The notes under the pieces: generated by a model
Told to the model about the DNA's origin: nothing
The model's input: the letters and a program-made list of their open reading frames with translations, nothing else
Databases searched by the model: none
Position numbers and translations under genes: made by a program
Shown here: positions 37,906 through 46,398 of the stretch, in pieces
How the letters are laid out: every line of letters begins with the position of its first letter
How positions within the stretch are numbered: the stretch's first letter is position 1
From: Bacillus vallismortis
GTDB taxonomy: Bacteria > Bacillota > Bacilli > Bacillales > Bacillaceae
NCBI RefSeq assembly: GCF_040784915.1
Contig: NZ_CP160797.1
Span: 1,193,001 to 1,257,000 of the forward strand
Reading direction: 5' to 3'
Length of the DNA stretch: 64,000 nucleotides

Positions 37906-38754
37906 ATGAGACCAGGGCAGCAATTAACCTTGAGTATAGATCACCAAACGGACTTCGGTTACTTTTTAACCGACGGAGAAGACACGATTCTCTTACATAA
38001 CAGTGAAATAACTGAGGATATCGAGGACAGAGACGAAGTAGAGGTTTTTATATACGTCGATCAGCAGGAAAGGCTTGCGGCCACGATGAGAATTCCGGTC
38101 ATCAGCGCGGATGAGTACGGCTGGGTCGAAGTGGTGGATAAAGTGGAAGATATGGGTGTATTCGTTGATGTCGGTTTATCTAAGGACGCGCTTGTTGCAA
38201 CTGAGCATTTGCCGCCATACGAAGATGTGTGGCCGCAAAAAGGCGACAAGCTCTACTGTATGCTGAAAGTGACGAACCGGGGGCGCATGTTTGCCAAACC
38301 AGCGCCGGAAGACATCATCAGCGAACTGTTTACCGATGCCTCAGAGGATCTGATGAATAAAGAGCTGACAGGTACGGTGTATAGACTGATCGCAACAGGT
38401 TCATTCATTATCACGGACGACGGTATCCGCGGTTTTATCCATCCGTCAGAAAGAAAAGAGGAGCCAAGACTCGGTTCAAGAATCACGGGACGGGTGATTC
38501 AAGTAAAAGAAGACGGTTCAGTCAATATGTCGCTGCTTCCGAGAAAACAGGATGCATTGTCTGTAGATGCCGAGTACATTCTGACGTATATAAGAACAAG
38601 AAACGGCGCTATGCCTTACGGCGACAAAAGCCAGCCTGACGATATCAGAGAACGTTTTAACATGAGCAAGGCCGCTTTTAAACGCGCGCTCGGCCATTTA
38701 ATGAAAAATGGAAAAGTGTATCAGGAAGACGGATGGACATACGAGAAAAAATAG
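37906..38754 (+). CDS. yitL: YitL, S1-domain RNA-binding protein (CvfB family)
   Basis: 282 residues with three S1-like OB folds and a C-terminal winged helix, the CvfB architecture: VEDMGVFVDVGLSKDALV and RLIATGSFIITDDGIRGFIHPSE are S1 modules, and MSKAAFKRALGHLMKNGKVYQ is the winged helix. CvfB of Staphylococcus controls virulence gene expression by binding RNA. Start with aggaaggacg; I recall the 168 protein as about 16 residues longer, but no better start is visible upstream. Confidence 0.9.
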   Translation: MRPGQQLTLSIDHQTDFGYFLTDGEDTILLHNSEITEDIEDRDEVEVFIYVDQQERLAATMRIPVISADEYGWVEVVDKVEDMGVFVDVGLSKDALVATEHLPPYEDVWPQKGDKLYCMLKVTNRGRMFAKPAPEDIISELFTDASEDLMNKELTGTVYRLIATGSFIITDDGIRGFIHPSERKEEPRLGSRITGRVIQVKEDGSVNMSLLPRKQDALSVDAEYILTYIRTRNGAMPYGDKSQPDDIRERFNMSKAAFKRALGHLMKNGKVYQEDGWTYEKK

Positions 38755-38760
38755 CATGAA

Positions 38761-38803
38761 AAAGGCTCGCCTGCAGCAGGAGTGCAAAGCGAGCCTTTTT
38801 TTA
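38761..38803. terminator. Bidirectional terminator between yitL and yitM
   Basis: AAAGGCTCGC and GCGAGCCTTT arms with a loop of about 18 bases, then T residues; lies between convergent genes. Confidence 0.85.
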
Positions 38804-38806
38804 TTT

Positions 38807-39391
38807 CTAGTTTAATTCATCAACCAGCGTTCTGATTGCCATTTCGCGATCGACATTGTCTGAAATCGCAATCGGCGTAATATCAATGGCAAGAATGATC
38901 AGAATCAGGGCGCCGGCTGCAGCAACATAAGAAACATAATAGAAATAGTTAGCGGTATCGACCGTGTTGACGAGCTCGGCCTGAACTCTGGACGTATCAT
39001 CCTTGGAAGCGGCGATTTCCTTTGCGGCTTCCACTTTTTCTTCAACGATTTGACCCGCTTTTTTCAGCAGTTCATCCACTTTCAATGCATCTTTGCTGTA
39101 AACAGCTTTCTTCAGGTTATCAAAGAAGTCAGCATCCTCTTTTTTAATATCAGCAACAACCTGATTGGCAAATGCCTTTGCCTCTTTTGTGTTGAGTTTG
39201 TCAGTCATGGCTTTATTGAAGACCTCTGGAAGCTGTTTGCCTACTTCCCCCTGAGCAAATACAAACCCTTTAAAAATTTCCTCACCTGAATACTCGAGCT
39301 GCTTTGCCTGTGCCACACTTTCTTGCTGCTTCACCAAAAACACAGTCGTCACCAATACAACCGACAAAAACACTAGAAACGCCTTCTTCAA
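38807..39391 (-). CDS. yitM: YitM, SdpC-family toxin precursor (YIT toxin)
   Basis: 194 residues. A signal peptide (KKAFLVFLSVVLVTTVFLV) precedes a charged pro-region with the SdpC-family motif YSGEEIFKGFVFAQGEV; near the C-terminus a hydrophobic segment YVSYVAAAGALILIILAIDI corresponds to the mature toxin part of SdpC. Unlike SdpC there is no cysteine anywhere, so no disulfide can form. It is the third gene of the SdpABC-like operon; its start overlaps the yitO stop (ATGA). In B. subtilis this operon makes the YIT biofilm toxin, induced through DegU. Confidence 0.92.
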   Translation of the reverse strand: MKKAFLVFLSVVLVTTVFLVKQQESVAQAKQLEYSGEEIFKGFVFAQGEVGKQLPEVFNKAMTDKLNTKEAKAFANQVVADIKKEDADFFDNLKKAVYSKDALKVDELLKKAGQIVEEKVEAAKEIAASKDDTSRVQAELVNTVDTANYFYYVSYVAAAGALILIILAIDITPIAISDNVDREMAIRTLVDELN

Positions 39392-40317
39392 ACTGAAACC
39401 TCTCCCTTCTTTTGTTTTTTATTCCACAACAGTCTGCGAATATATGTAAATTGAATCGTGGAATCGATAGGAGTGAGATACAATATCAAAATGCCGGCCA
39501 TGATAAGCGAGAAACTGATGAGGCCCAGCATGACTGCAAAAATCTCATGCATAAAAACAGCGATAATCAAAATCAATCTCCAATGCTTCTTCGGCGCGAA
39601 CAGCGCCGCAAAGATGACAATCTGAACCAACAGCGTCCCCCATGTCGGAATCACCACGAATGGACTTGTCACAAACGGCTTCGTTAACGCCTGAAAAAAG
39701 CCGTTAAAGCCGATGGTTTTTTCCTGGGCGAAATAATAGACGGCTGTTCCGTCCACCCATTCCTGCTGAGACAGCTTAGCGACGGTAGAGTGAAAATAAA
39801 GCACCGCCACTTGGATTCTGATCACAAAATAAGAAATAAAAGCTGTAATTTTTCCAAGTGTTCTTTTGCCTTCTAGAGGACTCGTGCTCCAATGCCATTT
39901 TCTCGGATCGGTCAGCGTGATGGGGAGCAATAAAAAGGTCATGACAGCTGCTGCCTGCTCGCCTCCGTCGATGACGATTAACGATGACTGCAAGCTGTAA
40001 CTCACATACCAATGGAGAACCCCCGTGATTCTAGGGCGCCAGCCAATCACGACAAGCACCAGAATGACAATGCAGACCCATCTGAGAAGATTTAACATCA
40101 TATAGTTATTTTCGCCGAGGCAAAAGAGACTGAGATTCATTTTACAGGCAGGATAACTGCTGATTCCGCTCGCTGGCTTCATGATGAGACTCGGATGATT
40201 GACGAGCAGCGTCAGCAGGCTGGATAGCGCAATAATGCTTCGCGCGAGGCCGTATACATTTGTCCACGGGTTTCTTTCGTCCCATCCGGTGATGGTCTGT
40301 TTTATGTTTTCGAGCAT
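39388..40317 (-). CDS. yitO: YitO, SdpB-like membrane protein for YIT toxin maturation
   Basis: 309-residue multi-pass membrane protein of the SdpB/HTTM type. Hydrophobic segments occur at about 22-40, 70-90, 105-140, 160-185 and 230-275, with the loops RPRITGVLHWYVSYS and VDGTAVYYFAQE. In the sdp system SdpB and SdpA process the SdpC precursor into the active peptide, and YitO is its counterpart. It overlaps yitP by 16 bases and yitM by four, so the three genes form one unit. Confidence 0.9.
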   Translation of the reverse strand: MLENIKQTITGWDERNPWTNVYGLARSIIALSSLLTLLVNHPSLIMKPASGISSYPACKMNLSLFCLGENNYMMLNLLRWVCIVILVLVVIGWRPRITGVLHWYVSYSLQSSLIVIDGGEQAAAVMTFLLLPITLTDPRKWHWSTSPLEGKRTLGKITAFISYFVIRIQVAVLYFHSTVAKLSQQEWVDGTAVYYFAQEKTIGFNGFFQALTKPFVTSPFVVIPTWGTLLVQIVIFAALFAPKKHWRLILIIAVFMHEIFAVMLGLISFSLIMAGILILYLTPIDSTIQFTYIRRLLWNKKQKKGEVSV

Positions 40318-40838
40318 GAGATCACAACCTTGACTATGCTTTTTACCTGATAAGACGAAGGGGTGTATTTAGAATAGCTCCAAGGAACAATATCCTCTTT
40401 CGTCAAAAAGTAGCTGCCGCAAAGCAGCGGGCGGGGAGCGGGTGTTTTTAATTGCACGGTTTTGGCTTTGCTTTTGCAGGCGCCGAGGTCATTTTCTTTA
40501 CATGCTGTCCACTGTTCCTTGCCGACTTGGCTGTAGATGACGCCCATTTCAACGCCTTGAGATCTCCCATACCGATACAGGCCGAATAGATTATCAGCCC
40601 TCATATTGGGCCAGCTGACCTTGGCGCTTTCTTCGCCATCCTCATATAATCCGATCGCAGTATCACGGGGATTTTTGCTAAAAAAGCCCCAGCCCTGAGG
40701 AATGACGCTGGACATGAGAAATTTGGCGTCCTTTGTCAGCGGAATCGGGGTTGTCCCTAAGCTGCCAATAATAGAAAACAGAAATAACGAACCCCAAAGG
40801 ACTGAAAAAATGACAAAAAATGATATCGATTTCTGCAT
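40302..40838 (-). CDS. yitP: YitP, SdpA-like protein for YIT toxin maturation
   Basis: 178 residues: an N-terminal membrane anchor (SISFFVIFSVLWGSLFLFSIIG) followed by an extracytoplasmic or cytoplasmic domain with Cys residues (CKENDLGACKSK, LLCGSYF). It is the SdpA paralogue and first gene of the toxin operon. The ATG at 40838 has aaaaggagcagtcga upstream and gives 178 residues; the ATG at 40883 lies before that ribosome site and is rejected. No good -35 is seen upstream, consistent with activator (DegU) dependence. Confidence 0.9.
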   Translation of the reverse strand: MQKSISFFVIFSVLWGSLFLFSIIGSLGTTPIPLTKDAKFLMSSVIPQGWGFFSKNPRDTAIGLYEDGEESAKVSWPNMRADNLFGLYRYGRSQGVEMGVIYSQVGKEQWTACKENDLGACKSKAKTVQLKTPAPRPLLCGSYFLTKEDIVPWSYSKYTPSSYQVKSIVKVVISCSKT

Positions 40839-40980
40839 TCGACTGCTCCTTTTAACCTCAAGAATCGTTTTTTCACTTTTCATAATATAAAAACATTTAT
40901 GTAATAAAAAGGTTAAAAAGTATGAGAAATTCCATTTTTGTTAAAAGAAAAAACAGGACCTTTTTCACTGCTATATGTGA

Positions 40981-41015
40981 TTGATATATAGTGGTTTTTT
41001 CGATATATTTAAACC
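40981..41015 (+). promoter_or_regulatory. Promoter of the padR operon, likely leaderless, within a short dyad
   Basis: TTGATA (40981-40986) and TATATT (41004-41009) are exactly 17 bases apart. The start codon of the PadR gene is at 41016, seven bases after the -10 element, where transcription should begin. There is no Shine-Dalgarno sequence and no later usable start before the conserved domain. Two copies of ATATAT, one overlapping each promoter element, form a possible PadR self-operator. Confidence 0.6.
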
Positions 41016-41363
41016 ATGAAAACGAATCAAATTAATGACCGCTGGATTGTTCAATTTCGAAAAGGGATTTTCGAGCTGGCCCTCCTTTCCCTGCTGCGCT
41101 CTAAACCGATGTACGGTTATGAGCTGACGTCATCCTTAAAAACGACCTCGGCACTGGCTATTTCAGAGGGAGCGATTTATCCGATTCTGAAACGAATGAC
41201 CGAGAAGGGATGGATCGAATTTTTTTGGGAGGATTCGCTGGACGGCCCGAAAAGAAAGTATTATAAAATGACGCAAAAAGGAGAAGAAATGTTAAAAGAA
41301 CGGCTGGAGAAATACCTGGAAACCCATCAAGCCTTACTGTCTTTATCGGAGGATTTGCTATGA
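41016..41363 (+). CDS. PadR-family transcription regulator, divergent from the YIT toxin operon
   Basis: 115 residues, a complete PadR winged helix: [26 protein letters not shown] is the family opening, then [19 protein letters not shown] (recognition helix and wing) and a long C-terminal dimer helix. Its stop overlaps the next gene (ATGA). PadR proteins usually repress themselves and neighbouring transporters or membrane genes. In strain 168 I recall only two genes, yitQ and yitR, between yitP and nprB, so this gene may be additional, or may correspond to yitQ; alignment is needed. Leaderless start discussed at its promoter. Confidence 0.85.
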   Translation: MKTNQINDRWIVQFRKGIFELALLSLLRSKPMYGYELTSSLKTTSALAISEGAIYPILKRMTEKGWIEFFWEDSLDGPKRKYYKMTQKGEEMLKERLEKYLETHQALLSLSEDLL

Positions 41364-41947
41364 ATGCACAGCACATCATTGACAGGTACATGGAGGAACT
41401 AAATGCAGAGCTGGCGAATATGCCTGATGTAGAGAGAGAAAACGCCATCTGCGAATTAAAGGGGCATATAACCGCTTTCGTACAAGACAGAATCAAAGCC
41501 GGCCTTAGTGAAGAGGAACTGCTGGAAGCTGTTGAAACCGAATTTTCTCATCCGAAGGAGCTTGCCGAAGCGATGAGGTGTGATGGGGGAGAGGCGAAAA
41601 GGAGGGGGTCTTTATTGGGCAAAAGCTGGCTTTCGGTCCTTCTCCTTGCCGTGATTATCGCCCTGCCGCTGCTGCCGCCCGATTACAGATATCTGCCGCT
41701 GGTTGTTTATTTAACGGTGCTCGCCGGATATGTGTGGAAGCGGAAAAAACTGATGATGTTTGCTGGCGTCAGAAAAAACAAATTACGCTCTCAAAAGGAG
41801 ATTGTCACGATTTCGCGAGTGGGTGCGGCTTATTTGCTGTTTTTGGCTGTGCTGCTTCTTTTGCAGCCGTTCCTCAATGCATCCGTCGTCCTGCTGCTGA
41901 TTGCAGTAAGCTGCGCCGCTTTTTTTCTTTTTCTAAACGTCAAGTAA
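41360..41947 (+). CDS. HAAS-domain membrane protein, partner of PadR; possible YIT immunity (yitQ candidate)
   Basis: 195 residues. The N-terminal 80 residues are a soluble helical domain of the HAAS/DUF1700 kind ([25 protein letters not shown]), normally encoded next to a PadR gene, followed by four membrane helices in two pairs with a basic loop between ([20 protein letters not shown]). Resistance to YIT toxin in B. subtilis is given by yitQ upstream of yitPOM; this gene is the likeliest equivalent by position and membrane nature, but I cannot confirm the name. Confidence 0.7.
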   Translation: MNAQHIIDRYMEELNAELANMPDVERENAICELKGHITAFVQDRIKAGLSEEELLEAVETEFSHPKELAEAMRCDGGEAKRRGSLLGKSWLSVLLLAVIIALPLLPPDYRYLPLVVYLTVLAGYVWKRKKLMMFAGVRKNKLRSQKEIVTISRVGAAYLLFLAVLLLLQPFLNASVVLLLIAVSCAAFFLFLNVK

Positions 41948-41966
41948 TGTTGTAGGAGGCTCAAAT

Positions 41967-42260
41967 ATGGAAATCGGCATCAATTATCTGTTAATTGTCA
42001 TCGCGCTTTTATTTTTTGTAGTTGCCTATTTTGTCGGGATCAAAAAACAAACGTGGATGCTGGCCGGATTTAATGAGGCCCGTATCCGGGATAAAGATCG
42101 GCTGGCCAGAATAGCAGGCTACTTTTTCTTGAATTCCGGTTTGTTCATTTTGCTGAATAGCTTTATCTCGTTTCAAGGCCAGGAGCAGCTCATTCCGCCG
42201 CTTATTTTGGCATATGGAGCAGGGGTTATTATTTATGTCAATAAAAAATTAGTAGAGTAG
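41967..42260 (+). CDS. yitR: YitR, DUF3784 small membrane protein
   Basis: 97 residues with three membrane segments (about 5-23, 49-68 and 74-92) and the loop GIKKQTWMLAGFNEARIRDKDRLARIAGYF, characteristic of DUF3784 proteins, which resemble half of the SdpI immunity family. Strong ribosome site (taggaggct). Third gene of the padR operon, ending at a terminator. Possible accessory immunity protein (inference). Confidence 0.8.
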   Translation: MEIGINYLLIVIALLFFVVAYFVGIKKQTWMLAGFNEARIRDKDRLARIAGYFFLNSGLFILLNSFISFQGQEQLIPPLILAYGAGVIIYVNKKLVE

Positions 42261-42263
42261 CAA

Positions 42264-42302
42264 AAGAAGGGCAGAGCGAAATATCTCTGCCCTTCTTTTT
42301 TT
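42264..42302 (+). terminator. Terminator after yitR
   Basis: AAGAAGGGCAGAG and CTCTGCCCTTCTT arms, perfect over 13 bases, with an eight-base loop and a T-run; very strong. Confidence 0.92.
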
Positions 42303-42396
42303 TGGAAAATAAGAACGATGCACCACATACAAGTTTTTGTTTTTTTGATAGGATGAAGAAAAATGATAGATTCCAAAACAGGAAGGATGTGGTGTT

Positions 42397-44013
42397 TTGC
42401 GCAACCTAGCCAAGAAGTCTCTATTGCTAGCCGGCTTATGCACGGCGGCCCAAATGGTTTTTGTAACACAGGCCTCAGCTGATCAAAGCATCAAATATGA
42501 CAATACGTATCAAACCCCTTCATACATCATCGAAAAATCATCACCGAAGCAAGCACAAAACACAACCCAAAAAGAATCACTATTTTCCTATCTTAACAAG
42601 CATCAAACGCATTTTAAGCTCAAAGGGGATGCGAACAGCCATTTTCGCATTTCGAAAACAATAAAGGATCCAAAGACAAAACAAACGTTATTTAAATTAA
42701 CGGAAGTTTACAAAGGAATTCCGATTTACGGCTTTGAACAAGCGGTCGCAATGAAGGAAAACAAACAGGTGAAAAGTTTCTTTGGAAAGGTGCATCCGCA
42801 AATAAAAGACGTATCCGTCACACCGTCTATTTCTGAAGAAAAAGCAATACGTACAGCGCGGCGTGAGCTCGAGGCTTCCATAGGGAAAATCGAATATATT
42901 GATGGGGAACCGAAAGGCGAATTATATATCTATCCGCACGACGGGGCATATGATCTTGCCTACCTTGTGAGAATCTCGACATCTGAACCTGAGCCTGGCT
43001 ATTGGCACTATTTCATCGATGCCAAAAGCGGAAAGGTCATTGAGTCTTTTAACGCCATTCATGAAGCGGCAGGTACAGGAATCGGCGTCTCAGGTGATGA
43101 AAAAAGCTTTGAAGTCACAGAACAGAATGGGCGCTATTATTTGGCGGACGAAACAAGGGGAAAAGGGATCAATACGTTTGATGCGGAGAACCTGAATGAA
43201 ACCTTGTTTACGCTTTTGTCTCAATTGATCGGGTATACGGGCAAAGAAATAGTCAGCGGCACGCCGGTATTTAAAGAACCGGCGGCTGTGGACGCGCATG
43301 CAAATGCGCAAGCCGTTTACGACTATTACAGCCAGACATTTGGCCGAGATTCTTTTGATCAAAACGGAGCAAGGATTACGTCTACCGTGCATGTCGGCAA
43401 AAAATGGAACAATGCGGCGTGGAACGGTGTGCAGATGGTATACGGTGATGGAGACGGCTCAACATTTAAGCCGCTGTCCGGATCACTCGACATTGTCGCA
43501 CATGAAATCACACACGCAGTCACGCAGTATTCCGCCGGTCTTTTATATCAAGGAGAACCCGGTGCATTAAACGAGTCCATTTCCGACATTATGGGGGCGA
43601 TGGCAGACCGTGATGATTGGGAAATCGGCGAGGATGTTTATACCCCGGATATGGCGGGAGATTCATTACGATCACTAGAGGACCCATCCAAGCAGGGAAA
43701 TCCCGATCATTACTCGAACCGTTACACAGGAACAGAGGATTATGGCGGAGTCCATATCAATTCGTCCATCCACAATAAAGCAGCTTACCTTCTGGCAGAA
43801 GGAGGCGTGCACCACGATGTACAGGTTGAAGGGATTGGGCGTGAAGCATGTGAACAAATTTACTATCGGGCTTTAACATATTATGTAACACCGTCTACAG
43901 ATTTCAGTATGATGAAGCAAGCGGCAATCGAAGCGGCCAATGATTTATACGGTGAAGGCTCGAAGCAATCAGCCTCAGTCGAAAAAGCGTATAAAGCTGT
44001 CGGAATTCAATGA
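42397..44013 (+). CDS. nprB: NprB, extracellular thermolysin-type neutral protease
   Basis: 538-residue secreted precursor: signal peptide (about 1-27), long FTP/PepSY propeptide to about residue 223, then an M4 peptidase domain. Zinc motif HEITH at 369-373 with the third ligand Glu393 in ALNESISD, and the catalytic-histidine region HINSSIHNKAAYL. TTG start with ggaaggatg. NprB is reported to be needed for the YIT toxin to reach cells embedded in the biofilm matrix, so its position beside the toxin operon is functionally meaningful. Confidence 0.96.
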   Translation: MRNLAKKSLLLAGLCTAAQMVFVTQASADQSIKYDNTYQTPSYIIEKSSPKQAQNTTQKESLFSYLNKHQTHFKLKGDANSHFRISKTIKDPKTKQTLFKLTEVYKGIPIYGFEQAVAMKENKQVKSFFGKVHPQIKDVSVTPSISEEKAIRTARRELEASIGKIEYIDGEPKGELYIYPHDGAYDLAYLVRISTSEPEPGYWHYFIDAKSGKVIESFNAIHEAAGTGIGVSGDEKSFEVTEQNGRYYLADETRGKGINTFDAENLNETLFTLLSQLIGYTGKEIVSGTPVFKEPAAVDAHANAQAVYDYYSQTFGRDSFDQNGARITSTVHVGKKWNNAAWNGVQMVYGDGDGSTFKPLSGSLDIVAHEITHAVTQYSAGLLYQGEPGALNESISDIMGAMADRDDWEIGEDVYTPDMAGDSLRSLEDPSKQGNPDHYSNRYTGTEDYGGVHINSSIHNKAAYLLAEGGVHHDVQVEGIGREACEQIYYRALTYYVTPSTDFSMMKQAAIEAANDLYGEGSKQSASVEKAYKAVGIQ

Positions 44014-44019
44014 GCAAAC

Positions 44020-44056
44020 AAAAACAGTCAGGACATTTGAGCCTGACTGTTTTTAT
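44020..44056. terminator. Bidirectional terminator between nprB and yitS
   Basis: AAAAACAGTCAGG and CCTGACTGTTTTT arms, 13 base pairs, nine-base loop, between convergent genes. Confidence 0.9.
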
Positions 44057-44060
44057 TTGC

Positions 44061-44912
44061 TTATTTTTTTAAAAAGAATATCGCCAATGTGCCGGGGCCG
44101 GCGTGTGAGCCAACCGCAGAACCGATCGAATGCATGATGATCTCTTTCGGCTTGAACTCATCCTCTATCAAGTGTTTCATGCCAATGGCTTTTTCTTCAT
44201 CCGCGGCATAGCTGATCCCGACGGTTTGATTGCTCCAATCATCACCGCGCTCTTTCATGAGTTCGATGATCCGTTTAAAAAGTTTCTTCTGTCCGCGGAT
44301 TTTTTCCAGAGGCACCAGCTTGCCGTCCTCCATTTGAAGCAGCGGTTTAATATTCAGCAGACCTCCGACAAAAGCGGATGTTTTGGAGATGCGGCCGCCT
44401 CGTGCAAGATAGGTGAGATCATCCACGGTAAATATGTGATCAATCTGTTCGCAAAAGTTCTTTACAGACGTTTCAATTTCTTGTATTGTATTCCCGTTGA
44501 TACAGAGATCGGCGGCATGCCGGACGGCCAGACCGTATCCTAATGAAGCGCATTTAGAATCAATGACCCGCAAATCGAAATCGGGAAATTCCTCTTTCAC
44601 TTCATTGGCCATCATCACAGCTGTCTGATACGTGCCGGAAAGGCCTGAGGAAAAGGCAATGTAAAGAGCGGGATCACCTGTTTTGGCATATTGCAAAAAT
44701 ACATTTTTAATCGTTTGCGGTGAGGCTTGGGACGTCTTAGGCGTTTCTCCTTTTTGCATCGCTTCAAATATTTGATCCGCATCAATCGTGACTGCATCTT
44801 CGAATTCTTTATCGCCGAGAGAAACCCTTAGCGGAATAAAGCCAATGCCGTTTTCTTCAAAGTAAGAACGGGGCAGATCGGCGGCGCTGTCAGCGATGAG
44901 ATGAACTGTCAT
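44061..44912 (-). CDS. yitS: YitS, DegV-family fatty-acid-binding protein
   Basis: 283 residues. [16 protein letters not shown] at the start and [15 protein letters not shown] are the DegV/FakB signature stretches; [23 protein letters not shown] and [12 protein letters not shown] complete the ligand pocket. FakB proteins present fatty acids to the kinase FakA for phosphorylation. B. subtilis has several DegV paralogues; which fatty acid YitS prefers is not visible. The ATG at 44912 has gaagggaag; the frame to 44948 is rejected. Confidence 0.92.
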   Translation of the reverse strand: MTVHLIADSAADLPRSYFEENGIGFIPLRVSLGDKEFEDAVTIDADQIFEAMQKGETPKTSQASPQTIKNVFLQYAKTGDPALYIAFSSGLSGTYQTAVMMANEVKEEFPDFDLRVIDSKCASLGYGLAVRHAADLCINGNTIQEIETSVKNFCEQIDHIFTVDDLTYLARGGRISKTSAFVGGLLNIKPLLQMEDGKLVPLEKIRGQKKLFKRIIELMKERGDDWSNQTVGISYAADEEKAIGMKHLIEDEFKPKEIIMHSIGSAVGSHAGPGTLAIFFLKK

Positions 44913-45049
44913 ATTGCTTCCCTTCTTTCTGTTATCGCTCGTTATCATAAGAGTTAAGCCAACTATATCATATTAATTTGCCAAAATCGTGTTCAAATAT
45001 TTGTTTTAAGGGAAAACATAATAAAGAAGAAAGAGCGGAGGAACAAGCC

Positions 45050-45892
45050 ATGGTACTAGATCAAACAAAAAAATTACTCGTCGTCATCATCGGCGCTTTA
45101 CTCAATGCGGCCGGGCTGAACTTATTTTTGATCCCGGCAGACGTATATGCCAGCGGATTTACGGGAGTCGCCCAGCTTTTATCAAGCGTCATTGTTGAAT
45201 ATGCCCCCTTTTATATATCGACGGGAACGCTCTTGTTCCTCTTAAACATTCCGGTCGGTATTTTAGGATGGATGAAGGTCGGCAAATCGTTTACGGTGTA
45301 CAGTATTTTAAGTGTCGGGCTGACTACATTGTTTATGGGAATCCTGCCGGAAACAAGCCTGTCACATGACATTTTGCTGAACGCGGTGTTCGGCGGCGTC
45401 ATTTCCGCGGTCGGTATCGGCTTAACGTTAAAATACGGTGCTTCCACAGGCGGGCTCGATATCGTTGCCATGGTGCTTGCAAAGTGGAAGGATAAACCCA
45501 TCGGCACGTATTTCTTCATTCTCAATGGGATTATCATCTTGACGGCAGGATTATTGCAAGGTTGGGAGAAAGCATTATATACCCTGGTTACACTGTATGT
45601 GACAACGAGGGTGATCGACGCCATTCACACCCGCCACATGAAGCTCACGGCGATGATCGTGACGAAAAAAGCGGACGAAATCAAAGAAGCCATTTATGGA
45701 AAAATGGTGCGCGGCATCACCACTGTTCCGGCTAAAGGAGCCTTTACGAACGAACAGAAAGAGATGATGATTATTGTCATCACAAGGTATGAACTGTACG
45801 ATTTAGAGAAGATTGTCAAAGAAGTCGATCCGAAAGCATTTACAAACATTGTTCAAACGACTGGGATTTTTGGTTTCTTTAGAAAAGACTGA
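45050..45892 (+). CDS. yitT: YitT, membrane protein with DUF2179 domain
   Basis: 280 residues: five or six membrane helices in the first 190 residues (YASGFTGVAQLLSS, GIGLTLKYGASTGGLDIVAM, TTRVIDAIHTRHMKLTAM) followed by a soluble ferredoxin-like DUF2179 domain of about 80 residues (YGKMVRGITTVPAKGAF through FTNIVQTTGIFGFF). ATG at 45050 after a gcggaggaac site; the frame beginning at 44978 overlaps the yitS promoter. Shares its first domain with YitE in this window. Function unknown; transport or signalling possible. Confidence 0.9.
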   Translation: MVLDQTKKLLVVIIGALLNAAGLNLFLIPADVYASGFTGVAQLLSSVIVEYAPFYISTGTLLFLLNIPVGILGWMKVGKSFTVYSILSVGLTTLFMGILPETSLSHDILLNAVFGGVISAVGIGLTLKYGASTGGLDIVAMVLAKWKDKPIGTYFFILNGIIILTAGLLQGWEKALYTLVTLYVTTRVIDAIHTRHMKLTAMIVTKKADEIKEAIYGKMVRGITTVPAKGAFTNEQKEMMIIVITRYELYDLEKIVKEVDPKAFTNIVQTTGIFGFFRKD

Positions 45893-45910
45893 CGAAAGCA
45901 GGTGGAAGTC

Positions 45911-46366
45911 GTGAAACGGCTGCTTGTGCTGCTCTTGCCCGTGCTGCTTTTAATAGGCTGCGGGAAAGATGAGCAGACTGAACCCGATAAGGAGGTATCA
46001 GGCGGAATGGAGAATCAAGAGGTTGTTTTATCTGTTGACGCAATTCAGGAGCCTGAACAAATCAAGTTTAACATGTCGCTGAAGAACCAAAGTGAACGTG
46101 CTATCGAGTTTCAATTCAGCACAGGACAAAAATTTGAACTTGTCGTGTATGATTCTGAGCACAAAGAAAGATACCGTTATTCGAAAGACAAAATGTTTAC
46201 GCAAGCTTTTCAAAATCTGACACTTGAATCTGGAGAAACCTATGATTTTTCTGATGTGTGGAAGGAAGTCCCTGAGCCGGGAACCTACGAGGTGAAGGTG
46301 ACATTTAAAGGCAGAGCGGAAAATCTCAAACAGGTTCAGGCTGTTCAGCAGTTTGAAGTGAAATAA
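45911..46366 (+). CDS. ipi: Ipi, BsuPI proteinase inhibitor, here with an in-frame lipoprotein leader
   Basis: BsuPI is an intracellular proteinase inhibitor of 119 residues starting MENQEVVLS; that start exists here (ATG 46007) with AAGGAGG 11 bases upstream. The frame, however, continues upstream to GTG codons at 45911 and 45902, encoding [21 protein letters not shown], a classical lipoprotein signal peptide with lipobox LIGC. The longer form (151 residues from 45911) would be anchored outside the membrane. Either the protein is a lipoprotein, or two forms are made. yitT ends 18 bases upstream. Confidence 0.75.
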   Translation: MKRLLVLLLPVLLLIGCGKDEQTEPDKEVSGGMENQEVVLSVDAIQEPEQIKFNMSLKNQSERAIEFQFSTGQKFELVVYDSEHKERYRYSKDKMFTQAFQNLTLESGETYDFSDVWKEVPEPGTYEVKVTFKGRAENLKQVQAVQQFEVK

Positions 46367-46368
46367 GA

Positions 46369-46398
46369 GGCTATGGCAAATCGCCATAGCCTTTTTTT
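46369..46398. terminator. Bidirectional terminator between ipi and yizC
   Basis: AGGCTATGGC and GCCATAGCCT arms, ten base pairs, five-base loop and seven T; overlaps the end of yizC on the other strand. Confidence 0.88.

Noticed and set aside
38807..40838. A phage or plasmid origin for the toxin operon
   Set aside because: No integrase, transposase or flanking repeats, and the locus is at the same place in B. subtilis.
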